This document shows, in pieces, positions 16,721 to 25,237 of a DNA stretch of 64,000 nucleotides. This stretch comes from JBCCMQ01 sp039026235 (GTDB lineage Bacteria > Pseudomonadota > Alphaproteobacteria > Rhodobacterales > Rhodobacteraceae), in NCBI GenBank assembly GCA_039026235.1, contig JBCCMQ010000003.1, positions 124,001-188,000 of the forward strand, read 5' to 3'. Positions within the stretch are counted from its first letter, which is position 1. Every line of letters starts with the position of its first letter. The translations under genes and the position numbers were made by a program. The notes beneath the pieces are model-generated. The model was not told the origin of the DNA. It ran no database searches and saw only the letters and a list, made by a program, of their open reading frames with translations.

Positions 16721-17599
16721 TCACATGAAACACTGGGACACAAAATGTCCAAACTGCTCTGTCTTTTGCGCGGTCCGCGCTTCGGGCGGGTAGACAAACC
16801 AGATTGGCGCCGCCGGTGCCCAAAGAGAGCCGGGCACAACCTCGACCAGCCGCCCATCTTTTAGCTCGCCTCTTATGGCCAACCGGGACTTGATTGCCAG
16901 ACCGAGACCCCGCACAACCGCTTCGGTCAGCACGTCTGAGTTTGAAACCAAAACGCTGCTTCTGACCGTGGCATCGCGGCGCCGGCCTTTTGCGTCGCGG
17001 ATGGATATGCGCGTCTGCCACGGCAACGACACCCAAGGCATGTCGATGGTGGCCTGCGCGCCGCTGGGCGCGCCATGGCGCGCAAGAAAGTCCGGCGCGG
17101 CGCAAATGATACGCTCGTTGTCACAAAGCTTGCGTGCGATGAGTGCACTGTCGGTCAGATTGCCGACCCGGACGGCACAGTCCTGTCCTTCTGCCGACAG
17201 CGAAACAAACCGGTCGACAGCAAGAAAGTCGAAGGTAAGTTTCGGGTGCTGACGCTGAAGATTAGGCAAGGCCGGCAGAACAAAGCGTGACAGAATCCAC
17301 GGCGACATGGTCGCCCGGACATGTCCCGAAAGCTCTGCCGATCCGCTTCCGGCATCGCGCTCTGCCTGCGCCAGATCGGACAGAATGTTCTGCGTCCGAT
17401 CCAAAAATATCTGTCCTTCGTCCGTCAGACGCAGCATGCGGCTGTTCCGGTGAAAGAGAGTAAGCTTCAGTGCCGTCTCAAGCTTGCTCAATCGGTGGCT
17501 GGCCGTAGCGGGTGAAACACCCACCCGCCGGGCGCCCGCAGTCACGCCCTGGGCGTCCGCGATTGCCACAAATGTCTTCAGATCGTCGATTGAATACAT
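16721..17599 (-). CDS. LysR-family transcriptional regulator
   Basis: 292 residues. N-terminal LysR helix-turn-helix (FVAIADAQGVTAGARRVGVSPATASHRLSKLE) and a C-terminal periplasmic-binding-like effector domain of the PBP2 type. Transcribed divergently from the MRJP-like gene at 17694, so it most likely controls the MRJP/isomerase/VOC genes. The ATG at 17599 lacks a clear ribosome-binding site. The inducer is unknown. Confidence 0.9.
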   Translation of the reverse strand: MYSIDDLKTFVAIADAQGVTAGARRVGVSPATASHRLSKLETALKLTLFHRNSRMLRLTDEGQIFLDRTQNILSDLAQAERDAGSGSAELSGHVRATMSPWILSRFVLPALPNLQRQHPKLTFDFLAVDRFVSLSAEGQDCAVRVGNLTDSALIARKLCDNERIICAAPDFLARHGAPSGAQATIDMPWVSLPWQTRISIRDAKGRRRDATVRSSVLVSNSDVLTEAVVRGLGLAIKSRLAIRGELKDGRLVEVVPGSLWAPAAPIWFVYPPEARTAQKTEQFGHFVSQCFM

Positions 17600-17693
17600 T
17601 CGAAAATTTCAAATGCTGGTTTCCGAGAGTCGTGTATTCATTTAGACTATTCAATTGATCTACTCCACCGCCAACGCAATCGAGGAGATACCG

Positions 17694-18773
17694 ATGAAAC
17701 AGCTTCTGCTTACCGCCAGTGTTATCGTGGCTCTTGCTAGTCCCGGCGCGGCGGCCGATCTAGAGACCTATCTGGAGTTTCCGAAAGAGATGCCGCCTGG
17801 AAATCTGGCCATCGGCCCGGACGGTCGGATGTTTATGTCGGTGCATGAATTCTACGGCCCAGGGCTGCGCGTGGTTGAGGTTATGGCGGACGGAAGCACG
17901 CAGCCATATCCGACCGAAACATGGGCCCGCGCGCCGGAAGGTGACGGCGACGGCTTGCGCGGCGTGCTTGGCTTGCGCGCGGACCGCGAAGGGATCTTGT
18001 GGATGCTTGACGGCCAAGGCGAAGGCCAAACCGGTCGTGTCGTCGGCTGGAACACGGTTACGGAACAGCTGCATGCGATCTACTACATCGGTCAGCCTGC
18101 CGCCCGCCCGACCTCGTTCCTAAACGATCTGGCGATCGATCGAGAGCACGGCGCGATCTACATCTCTGACACGGGCGACGGAATGAACTCGGCCATTATC
18201 GTCGTCGACATGGACACGGGGCGCGTGCGCCGCGTTCTGGAAGGCAGCGCATTCACCGTGCCCGAAGATACGCCCATGATTATCGATGGACGCGAGATCA
18301 AATTGGGCGGCAACCCCGCCAAGATCGGCATCAACCCGATCACGATTGATCCAACCAACACCTGGGTCTACTTCGCGCCAATGACGGCCAGTGCGATGTA
18401 CCGCGTGCGCACTGCGGATTTGCTCAACGAAGACCTGAACGACGACCAACTGGCCACAAAGGTCGAACGTTACGGCGACAAGGTAATATCCGACGGCTCG
18501 ACCGTCGACGCCGCGGGCAACGTGTACATCACCGCCATGACGGACAACGCCATCGGCGTGACCAAGCCCGACGGGTCTTATGAGGTTCTTTATCAGTCGG
18601 ATACGGATCTGCCGTGGCCCGATGGTTTTTCCATAGGCGTAGATGGGTATGTCTACGCGACCATTAATGAACTGCACCGGTCGCCGGTCTTGAACGGCGG
18701 CGAAGATGCCTCGGTCGGGACCTACCGCATCGTGCGCTTTCCGGCGCTCGGCACAGCCATTAGCGGAAGGTAG
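17694..18773 (+). CDS. Exported MRJP/yellow-family (L-dopachrome tautomerase-related) beta-propeller protein
   Basis: 359 residues from the ATG at 17694, with GAGGAG ten bases upstream; it begins a signal peptide (MKQLLLTASVIVALASPGAAA). The mature part has six-bladed propeller features of the major royal jelly protein family: GNLAIGPDGRMFMSVHEFYG, LWMLDGQGEG, FLNDLAIDREHGAIYISDTG and GSTVDAAGNVYITAM. Bacterial members are periplasmic and of uncertain activity; lactonase-like or tautomerase roles have been suggested for the fold. Together with the next two genes it suggests handling of a lactone or quinone-type compound. Confidence 0.85.
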   Translation: MKQLLLTASVIVALASPGAAADLETYLEFPKEMPPGNLAIGPDGRMFMSVHEFYGPGLRVVEVMADGSTQPYPTETWARAPEGDGDGLRGVLGLRADREGILWMLDGQGEGQTGRVVGWNTVTEQLHAIYYIGQPAARPTSFLNDLAIDREHGAIYISDTGDGMNSAIIVVDMDTGRVRRVLEGSAFTVPEDTPMIIDGREIKLGGNPAKIGINPITIDPTNTWVYFAPMTASAMYRVRTADLLNEDLNDDQLATKVERYGDKVISDGSTVDAAGNVYITAMTDNAIGVTKPDGSYEVLYQSDTDLPWPDGFSIGVDGYVYATINELHRSPVLNGGEDASVGTYRIVRFPALGTAISGR

Positions 18774-18778
18774 AGACC

Positions 18779-19093
18779 ATGCTTTATCGGTTGGATTTCA
18801 AGGTCGAATACGACGCAACCATGCAACAACAGGGTCTGCTGGGGATCTGGGCCGAAGAGGCCGAGGCCGCCCTCGGCGCCAAGTCGGCAGGTGTCGTAAA
18901 GGACCTTTGGAAACTGGTCGGCGAACGCAAGGTGCTGGCGATCGTTGATGTGGAAAGCCCCGACACTTTGGACCAGATCCTGTTCGATCTTCCGATTATG
19001 CAGAAGATGGGACACCACGTTCAGGTCGACGTCAAATCGCGGCGACGCTACGAAGACTTCGCCTCTGACGTCAAAGACCGCATTGGACGATGA
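18779..19093 (+). CDS. Muconolactone isomerase-like (CatC family) small protein
   Basis: 104 residues, ferredoxin-like alpha/beta sandwich pattern. The centre KDLWKLVGERKVLAIVDVES and DQILFDLPIMQKMGHHVQVDV follow the muconolactone delta-isomerase family (W-R-x-x-G, then a D-V-x-S strand and L-P-x-x-P/M). Five bases separate it from the MRJP gene, so it is co-transcribed. Real CatC acts in the beta-ketoadipate pathway; no other gene of that pathway is nearby, so the substrate may differ. Confidence 0.75.
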   Translation: MLYRLDFKVEYDATMQQQGLLGIWAEEAEAALGAKSAGVVKDLWKLVGERKVLAIVDVESPDTLDQILFDLPIMQKMGHHVQVDVKSRRRYEDFASDVKDRIGR

Positions 19094-19109
19094 CTGGGAG
19101 ATACATGCC

Positions 19110-19505
19110 ATGGCAAAAATGGTCCATTCCTGCATCCGCGTTCTGGACGATGACCGTTCGATCGACTGGTACAAGAAAGCCTTCGGTCTGGAGATCGCGG
19201 ATCAGCTGGATTTCGAGACCTTTCGGTTAACGTATCTGTCGAATGCCGCATCCGGATTTGAGCTGGAGCTGACACTCAACAAAGAGCGCACAGAACCTTA
19301 CGTTCTGGGCGACGGCTATGCGCATCTTGCCTTTGTCGTGGCCGACGCGGACGCGCACCACACATCAATGGCATCTAATGGCCTTGAAGTTGGAGGTCTG
19401 GTGGACTTTGCACCCGGCGGCGCGCTGGTGGCGCGTTTCTTTTTCGCGACCGATCCCGACGGATACAAAATTGAAGTGATTCAAAAGGGTGGTCGGTTTG
19501 TCTGA
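19110..19505 (+). CDS. VOC-family metalloenzyme (glyoxalase I-like)
   Basis: 131 residues with two beta-alpha-beta-beta-beta units. H7 in MVHSCIRVLD, an E at about 49 in ELELTL, H71 in YAHLAFVV and a late E in YKIEVIQKG match the metal ligand pattern of lactoylglutathione lyases. GGGAGA precedes the ATG. The gene follows the CatC-like gene in the same operon. It may detoxify a ketoaldehyde or open/isomerise a ring; glyoxalase I is the safest specific guess. Confidence 0.8.
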   Translation: MAKMVHSCIRVLDDDRSIDWYKKAFGLEIADQLDFETFRLTYLSNAASGFELELTLNKERTEPYVLGDGYAHLAFVVADADAHHTSMASNGLEVGGLVDFAPGGALVARFFFATDPDGYKIEVIQKGGRFV

Positions 19506-19676
19506 AGCATGCGTTTCAGCGCACTCCGGAACTCACTCGCGCTTTGCCCGAACCGTGAATTTGAAACTCCAGGACGCGGTCGTAAGATTTGCAGTGGCCT
19601 GAACTGCGGCTGCTGGGCCGGGCGCCTAATTTACCGTGCTGGTTTAGGGGCTTTTTCTGTCCGGGTCGTGCGCCTG

Positions 19677-20417
19677 TCATTCATCGACAGAGCCGAGAAC
19701 ACGCGCCAGGAAGTCGCGCGTCCGTTCTTCTTTTGGGGTTGAGAAGATCTCACCCGGCGCACCCTGTTCGATAATCCGGCCCTGATCCAGAAAACAAACG
19801 TGGTCGGCCACCTCGCGGGCAAATGCCATTTCATGGGTGGCCAGTATCATCGTCATCCCTTCGCCTTTCAGTGTCTTCAAAACGGCGAGCACTTCACCCA
19901 CAAGCTCGGGATCTAGGGCAGACGTGATTTCGTCAAACAGCATGATCTCGGGGTTCATCGCCAGTGCCCGCACAATGGCCACCCGCTGTTGCTGGCCACC
20001 TGACAGTTGATCGGGATAGTGACCCATGCGGTCAGCAAGACCAAAACGGGCAAAGAGCTGCGTGATCTCAGGGGAAAGTTGATCGTGCGTTTTACGGTGG
20101 ATGCGGCGGGGCGCCAGCATGACGTTTTCTTCCGCTGTCATATGCGGAAAAAGGTTGAATGACTGAAACACCATGCCAATCCGTTGCCGGATCGGCTGTG
20201 GGTCAAGCGAAGGCTCGGCAATGTCCTGACCATCGAGCCAGATGGCACCATCGTCGATTGGCTCGAGCAGATTAATGCAACGCAAGAGTGTGGATTTGCC
20301 CGAACCCGAAGCACCGATTAGGCACACCATTTTCCCTTCGGCCACATCAATTGAAATGCCGTCGAGTACTTTTGCACTACCAAAGGATTTCTGGACATCC
20401 TCTAGACGCAGCTTCAC
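19677..20417 (-). CDS. Polar amino acid ABC transporter ATPase
   Basis: 246 residues, the standard GlnQ/HisP size. Walker A GASGSGKSTLLRC near 37, signature LSGGQQQRV near 145, Walker B IMLFDEITSALD, and the H-loop ATHEM. Note Ile in place of the usual Pro after Asp-Glu (DEITSALD), which is common in this subfamily. The start is GTG at 20417, overlapping the permease stop by GTGA. A longer open frame reaches 21107, but that part is antisense-frame noise over the permease. Confidence 0.92.
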   Translation of the reverse strand: MKLRLEDVQKSFGSAKVLDGISIDVAEGKMVCLIGASGSGKSTLLRCINLLEPIDDGAIWLDGQDIAEPSLDPQPIRQRIGMVFQSFNLFPHMTAEENVMLAPRRIHRKTHDQLSPEITQLFARFGLADRMGHYPDQLSGGQQQRVAIVRALAMNPEIMLFDEITSALDPELVGEVLAVLKTLKGEGMTMILATHEMAFAREVADHVCFLDQGRIIEQGAPGEIFSTPKEERTRDFLARVLGSVDE

Positions 20418-21244
20418 GACCGGGCCCGATTTTGCTTGGCGATCAGGTGGTCGGCCAACCGGGTTGCCGGAATGGTGATCACCAGAAAGATCGCCGCCGC
20501 CACTACATAGGGCGTGAAGTTCGCCAGAAGCGATTTGAAGACGCCCGCTTGCCTGAAGATCTCGACCGGCCCGATGAAGGACAAAAGCGCCACGTCCTTC
20601 TGTAGCGCGATCAGCATGTTCATCTGGGCTGGTATCACGTGGCGTATGGCTTGGGGCAGCACGACGAAGCGCATGGCGTCGCCGCCGGTCAACCCCAGTG
20701 ATAGGGCCGCGTTGCGCTGCGATTGGTGAACACTCTCGATGCCGGACCTGAAGATTTCCGCGACATAGGCTGAATAGGTTAGAACCAACGCAATTGTCCC
20801 CCATATGTAGGGAGAGTTCCATGGGCGGGGCATGCCAAGACCGGGAATTCCGAACCCGATAAGATAGACAACCAATACAACGGGCACACCACGGAATATG
20901 TCCGTATAGGCCGCACCCAACAGGCGGAGCGGATAAAGAACCGGGCTGCGGACATCGCGTGCCAGCGCCACAGCCAGACCCAAGGCGGCTATCAGCGGTG
21001 CCGACCAGGCGAATATCGCAACGTCCAGAAGAAACGCCTTTAGCAGCGTCGGAAACGTGCGTGCGAAGACTTCGCCGTTGAAAAAGCTCTGTTGCACACG
21101 CTCCCATCCCGGCGCCATGGGCACCAGAACAAGGATGGCAAGAAGAACAAACACTGTGGATCCGCCTGCAATGGCAAGCGACCTTCGGCGAACCTTTCGT
21201 TCATAGACCTGGCGGCGGGTCAGACCCGCCATTCCGTTGGCCAT
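20414..21244 (-). CDS. Polar amino acid ABC transporter permease
   Basis: 276 residues from the ATG that shares its A with the TAA stop of the binding-protein gene (TAATG). HisM/GlnP-type permease with an EAA loop (SVHQSQRNAALSLGLTGGDAMRFVVLPQAIRHVIP) near 180-210. A single permease gene implies a homodimer channel. It sits between binding protein and ATPase in a tightly overlapping three-gene operon. Confidence 0.92.
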   Translation of the reverse strand: MANGMAGLTRRQVYERKVRRRSLAIAGGSTVFVLLAILVLVPMAPGWERVQQSFFNGEVFARTFPTLLKAFLLDVAIFAWSAPLIAALGLAVALARDVRSPVLYPLRLLGAAYTDIFRGVPVVLVVYLIGFGIPGLGMPRPWNSPYIWGTIALVLTYSAYVAEIFRSGIESVHQSQRNAALSLGLTGGDAMRFVVLPQAIRHVIPAQMNMLIALQKDVALLSFIGPVEIFRQAGVFKSLLANFTPYVVAAAIFLVITIPATRLADHLIAKQNRARS

Positions 21245-22071
21245 TACTGGATGACTGGCACGCCGGTGGTTTCCGACAGCCACTGGGCCTCAATCTCGGC
21301 CAGGGTGCCGCTTGTCGTAAGCGCGTTGATGGCTTCGTCGACGCATTCCTTAAGCGCTGTGCCCTCTTCCATCAGCAGGCCGAACTGATCGGGGTTTTCC
21401 GTTCGGTCCGCCGGAAACTGACCAAGAATGACACCGCCGTCGACAACCACCGCCGCCAGGTAAAGCGCCGTGGGAAGGTCGAAGAGGGCGGCATCGATTT
21501 GCCCGGCCTGCATGGCGGCAGTGACATCGGTGTTGTCGTTGTAGAGCAGCGGATCGCTGTCAGGCGCCACTAGATCGGCCAGCATCGGCACCGCCGTTGT
21601 GTTGGCATCTGCGCCCCACTTAAGGCCTTTGAGCGACGCAAGTGATGGCTCAGCCCCGCCATCGACGATCGCCTGTGTGGTAAGCACGGCCATGGCGGAG
21701 TTGTAGTACGGCAGCGAGAAGTCGACGATCTTGTCGCGGTCTTCGGTGATAGAAAACTGCTGCATGTTGAAGTCAAAGTTCTTTGTACCGGGCTGAATCG
21801 ATTCATCGAAACCCGCGCGCACCCAGACCACGTCTTCGTCCGCAAACCCCATTTCGCCTGCAATGGCATAGGCGACGGCCGCCTCAAAGCCCCGACCCTG
21901 TTCCGGGGCATCATCGATGACCCATGGGAAATAGGCCGGGTTACCGGTGGCGATGGTAAGTTTGCCATCTGCAAGCGTCTTTCCGGCGGCGCAGTGCCCA
22001 CCGGCGACGGCCATGCTTGCCGTGGAGCTGAGGACGAGGCTAATTGCGATCGTTCTTGGACTTATCGTCAT
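21244..22071 (-). CDS. Polar amino acid ABC transporter substrate-binding protein
   Basis: 275 residues from the ATG at 22071, which follows a GGGGG stretch and starts a signal peptide (MTISPRTIAISLVLSSTASMAVA). Family 3 features: KLTIATGNPAYFPW, then GRGFEAAVAYAIAGEMGF, and FDFNMQQFSITEDRDKIVDFS. An extended frame runs back to 22155 but adds 28 residues before the signal peptide. It catches a polar amino acid in the periplasm; specificity is not evident. Confidence 0.92.
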   Translation of the reverse strand: MTISPRTIAISLVLSSTASMAVAGGHCAAGKTLADGKLTIATGNPAYFPWVIDDAPEQGRGFEAAVAYAIAGEMGFADEDVVWVRAGFDESIQPGTKNFDFNMQQFSITEDRDKIVDFSLPYYNSAMAVLTTQAIVDGGAEPSLASLKGLKWGADANTTAVPMLADLVAPDSDPLLYNDNTDVTAAMQAGQIDAALFDLPTALYLAAVVVDGGVILGQFPADRTENPDQFGLLMEEGTALKECVDEAINALTTSGTLAEIEAQWLSETTGVPVIQ

Positions 22072-22369
22072 GAAAACCCCCATTTGAATTGGTCGCATCA
22101 AGGAGATGCGAAGTCGCGCAGAATGTCTAGCGCTGAGAATGGTCCAGTTTCCCATCTGGGATTAGCTGAGCCATGGGCACTGGATCGTTTATCTGCCGTA
22201 TTGAGCGCTGTCGTCCTTAGGGGCAGAGCAAGTGGATCGGCTTCCCGTTAAAACGGGTGTGTCCGTCAGATTGCTGCCTGTTCGGTCAAAGCCCGGAAGG
22301 GTTCTTGGACTTAAGCTGCAAGTGCCAGATTTGCGGGTTAGGAAAATGACCAGCGCCGTGTTCTGCCCG
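22072..22369. other. Intergenic region with a short perfect palindrome
   Basis: CCCGTTAAAACGGG at 22244-22257 is a perfect 14-bp palindrome. There is no T-run. The promoter of the amino-acid ABC operon should be in the left part. No gene is supported. Confidence 0.45.
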
Positions 22370-23797
22370 CTATGAAGGGAACCACCCGCCATGGGTGCCG
22401 ATCGGGACATATTGGCTGGGAATCCAAATGCTCGCGACCGGTTCGGCCTCAAAATCGCGGGCCTCCATAATCACCAGCCGCGACCGTTGTCTGTCTGGCT
22501 GGAAAACGAAACCCATTAGCCAACCGTCATCTTCTTCTTGGCCTTTGGGAACAAACGTCATTTCTGAAGCCATACCCCCATCGAAATCCTGATATTGGAC
22601 CGCCCCAGTATGAAAATCGAGCTTGACGGCGCGATTGAATGACGGCGCCAGCGTTGCTTCCACAGCATAGCCGTAGCGGTACGGGCGGCCCTCGACCCGC
22701 GGACTGATTTTTGGAAAGTCTAGCGGCAAGTCGAACATACGTTCTTCAATTGCCTCCGTGCCAGAGCCGGACATTGGTAAGACCCAATGCTCAATCGTTG
22801 GTTCGGTGTCGCCCAATGGCCCATATCTGTCCTTTTCCGAGGCGCGCGCGTATCTGCTGACGTCAATGACGATGTCGCCGCCTTCGGTCTCGAAAGCGTT
22901 CATCGCGTGATACGCATAGCAAGGCGGCACGGAAAACCATCTGACGTCACCTGCATCACCGGACTTTGGGATCACACCGATGCGGCAGTCCTTCTTGCCG
23001 TCCCAGGCAATCGGCAGTGTCGACTGCAGAAGAGCAAGCGTGCTGAAGACCACACTTAGGTCGTAGATGATCGCGTAGTTCTCGGTAATCGACATATCGT
23101 GGATCTGGGTCATTCCGCTCAACGGCACGGTGATCTGATTCAGCAACTGCCCACTTGGCGATAGTCGCTGATAAAGCGCGTTCTTCCCGATCTTGCTTGA
23201 ATAGGTCACGGCATGGATATCGTTGTCAAAGGGATCGACCTTGTGGTGTCCGGTGAACCCATGCGGCAAGGTGCCGTTCAGATTGCTGCGCGACACCGTG
23301 GCAAGTTCGCGGGATACCTCAACCATGCTGGCGCCCGCCTCGATCGTGGCGTACAGGCGATCTGCAAATTCAACGATGTTTGTATTCGGCGATACATCAA
23401 GGCCGCTGCTGACCGGTCCGCCGGGATCGGCTTCGCCAAGTGTCCCAGGCACAGCGCCGGCCCGGACAAAGCGGTTACGATACCATTTGGCCTTGCCGTC
23501 TTCGATGCAAACACCGTGCAGCATACCGTCGCCGCTGAAATAGTGCTGGTGCGGTGAAATCTCTCCGGCTGGATTGGGCCCGTTGCGAACGTAGAGCCCC
23601 CGCAGTTCCCCAGGAATCGTTCCATCGACGTCCGGTTCCTCGATGGTCAACTCGGCGGAAACCGGAGAAAACGGTATCGTTTGATAGCGGGAGTTGGTAC
23701 CTGAACTTACGACCTTTCTTATGAAATCAAGCATCAAGCTGGCCCGCGAATGGTCGACAGCGCTCTGGAATGGTGCGCTTCTCCGTGCAATAGACAA
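22370..23797 (-). CDS. Carotenoid oxygenase (CCD/RPE65 family)
   Basis: Up to 475 residues. Four iron-binding histidines are seen in TGHHKVD, TQIHDMS, AYHAMNAFE and the C-terminal PIGTHGGWFP, with the RNGPNP and FSGDGMLHG motifs near the start. These non-haem iron enzymes cleave a carotenoid or stilbene double bond (lignostilbene dioxygenases belong here) with O2. The start is unsure: a TTG at 23797 or an ATG at 23734 (454 residues), neither with a good ribosome-binding site. Divergent from a MarR gene; two inverted repeats in between suggest joint control. Confidence 0.9.
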   Translation of the reverse strand: MSIARRSAPFQSAVDHSRASLMLDFIRKVVSSGTNSRYQTIPFSPVSAELTIEEPDVDGTIPGELRGLYVRNGPNPAGEISPHQHYFSGDGMLHGVCIEDGKAKWYRNRFVRAGAVPGTLGEADPGGPVSSGLDVSPNTNIVEFADRLYATIEAGASMVEVSRELATVSRSNLNGTLPHGFTGHHKVDPFDNDIHAVTYSSKIGKNALYQRLSPSGQLLNQITVPLSGMTQIHDMSITENYAIIYDLSVVFSTLALLQSTLPIAWDGKKDCRIGVIPKSGDAGDVRWFSVPPCYAYHAMNAFETEGGDIVIDVSRYARASEKDRYGPLGDTEPTIEHWVLPMSGSGTEAIEERMFDLPLDFPKISPRVEGRPYRYGYAVEATLAPSFNRAVKLDFHTGAVQYQDFDGGMASEMTFVPKGQEEDDGWLMGFVFQPDRQRSRLVIMEARDFEAEPVASIWIPSQYVPIGTHGGWFPS

Positions 23798-23858
23798 TGT
23801 TCATCAGATCCAGTTCCCGCTGCAGTTATCGTGTTGCTAACGCTGTTCTAGGAAGAAG

Positions 23859-23873
23859 TTGGACCATGTCCAA
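23859..23873. promoter_or_regulatory. Inverted repeat 1 upstream of marR
   Basis: TTGGAC-CAT-GTCCAA, a perfect 6-3-6 repeat in the gap between the carotenoid oxygenase and the MarR gene. MarR proteins usually bind such short palindromes near their own promoter. Confidence 0.5.
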
Positions 23874-23880
23874 TAAATTG

Positions 23881-23895
23881 TCGGAAAAAGTCCGA
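23881..23895. promoter_or_regulatory. Inverted repeat 2 upstream of marR
   Basis: TCGGA-AAAAG-TCCGA, a perfect 5-5-5 repeat starting 22 bp (two helical turns) after the first. Both contain the GGA/TCC core, so they may be paired operator sites. Confidence 0.45.
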
Positions 23896-23911
23896 TTTAT
23901 GAGAGGGTAGG

Positions 23912-24325
23912 GTGACCAAAGCTTACCGCATTGCCCAGGAACTTGATCGGGTACGCCGCAAGCTAGACGTGCAGATGAACAAGCGTATGCCACTTATGGA
24001 CACGGGTAACATCGGTCACAATGAGAGCTTGCTTCTTCTGCAGCTCGCCGACTTGCAGGGTGCCTCGATCCAAGAGCTTGCCGAGAAGATGGGGCGCGAC
24101 CATTCGCAAACCGCCCGGGTCATCAAGCAGCTTGAAGGCAAGGGGGCGATCCGGCGCGCAAGAAACCCTGCCGATAAGCGCGAGACCAGCCTGCATGTGA
24201 CCGATTACGGAGATATCCATTTACAGGAAATTCGCGACGAGCTGACCGAGATAGTCGAAGAAGCCTTGGGAACGCTTTCCGAGGCTGAACAGAACCTTCT
24301 TCTTGACCTTCTAAGCCGGATTTAA
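23912..24325 (+). CDS. MarR-family transcriptional regulator
   Basis: 137 residues starting at GTG behind GAGAGGG. Winged helix with ASIQELAEKMGRDHSQTARVIKQLEGKGAI as the recognition unit (about 48-78) and the wing DKRETSLHVTDYG. MarR proteins respond to phenolic or aromatic ligands, fitting a partner oxygenase that may act on aromatic stilbenes. Divergent from that oxygenase. Confidence 0.9.
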   Translation: MTKAYRIAQELDRVRRKLDVQMNKRMPLMDTGNIGHNESLLLLQLADLQGASIQELAEKMGRDHSQTARVIKQLEGKGAIRRARNPADKRETSLHVTDYGDIHLQEIRDELTEIVEEALGTLSEAEQNLLLDLLSRI

Positions 24326-24535
24326 CACGGCAAATTGCACCCGTGGTATCGACCGCTGGCTGCGGGATTTGGCGGGAACCGACCCGCCCCGATCCAGAGG
24401 TCTTTTGGCGCTAAACTGCCCACACTCTTGGCCGAGTGATCTTTTTTTCATCGCAGTTAGAAGTCTCGGGACACTCTGGTGCGGGTGTAAAGTAATTGCC
24501 GCTACAAGCCTACTGCTTCGTGATAACGGCGGTCC

Positions 24536-25237
24536 ATGCGACGCACACTTGCGATAGCTCTTACCGTGTTGACGTTGTCTTCGGTCCAAAGCGCTGCAAC
24601 GGACGAGGATTTTAACGCCAAGGTACGGGCCTACATCCTCGACAATCCTGAGGTGATCGTCGAAGCGCTGGCCGTGCTGGCAAAACGCGAACGTACAGCG
24701 GAAACGGTCGCGCGTCTGGCCGCCTATCCAGAGCTATTTGAAGACCTACCGGTGCATGGGCTAGGAGACCTGAACGCGCCGGTCCGGGTGATCAAGTTCT
24801 TCGATTACAAATGCGTGCCCTGCCGACTGATCCATCCAAAACTCGTCGAGATGGTAGACCAGCACCCTGAACTGCGGGTCGAGATGCGCCATCTTCCGAT
24901 CCTGACACCGGGCTCAGAACGCGGTGCGCGTTTTGCCCTGGCGGTGCGCACTGTGCATGGGGACGCGGCCTACGATCAGGCGCATGAAATGCTCTGGGAC
25001 GTGCGCGGCCCGATAAGGAGCGCGGATTTTCAACGCATTTCGGCGGAACTCGATCTTGATCTTGTGAAAGTCACCAAAGCCATGGACAGCTCCGATGTCG
25101 TGGGGCGCATAGACTACAACCGGGACGTAGCCATAGCGCTTGGCATTCTGGGCACGCCGGCCTTTGTGACCCCTACCAGCGTCACGTTCGGCGAAAATGA
25201 TCCGGCTGTCCTGCTAGACCTTTGGCTCAGTCAATAA
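24536..25237 (+). CDS. DsbA-family thiol oxidoreductase, exported
   Basis: 233 residues. Signal peptide (MRRTLAIALTVLTLSSVQSAA), a helical N-terminal extension, then a thioredoxin fold with C93-V-P-C96 in FFDYKCVPC and the cis-Pro loop GTPAF. This is the Com1/DsbA-like group that makes or isomerises disulfides in the periplasm. Its stop overlaps the end of the convergent fpr gene by 11 bp. It might serve the Cys-containing copper chaperones encoded nearby, which is only contextual. Confidence 0.85.
   Translation: MRRTLAIALTVLTLSSVQSAATDEDFNAKVRAYILDNPEVIVEALAVLAKRERTAETVARLAAYPELFEDLPVHGLGDLNAPVRVIKFFDYKCVPCRLIHPKLVEMVDQHPELRVEMRHLPILTPGSERGARFALAVRTVHGDAAYDQAHEMLWDVRGPIRSADFQRISAELDLDLVKVTKAMDSSDVVGRIDYNRDVAIALGILGTPAFVTPTSVTFGENDPAVLLDLWLSQ

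Noticed and set aside
19677..21107. A long minus-strand frame that would fuse extra sequence to the amino-acid ABC ATPase
   Set aside because: The added part lies over the permease gene in another frame and has no family sequence; the ATPase begins cleanly at GTG 20417 with a GTGA overlap.
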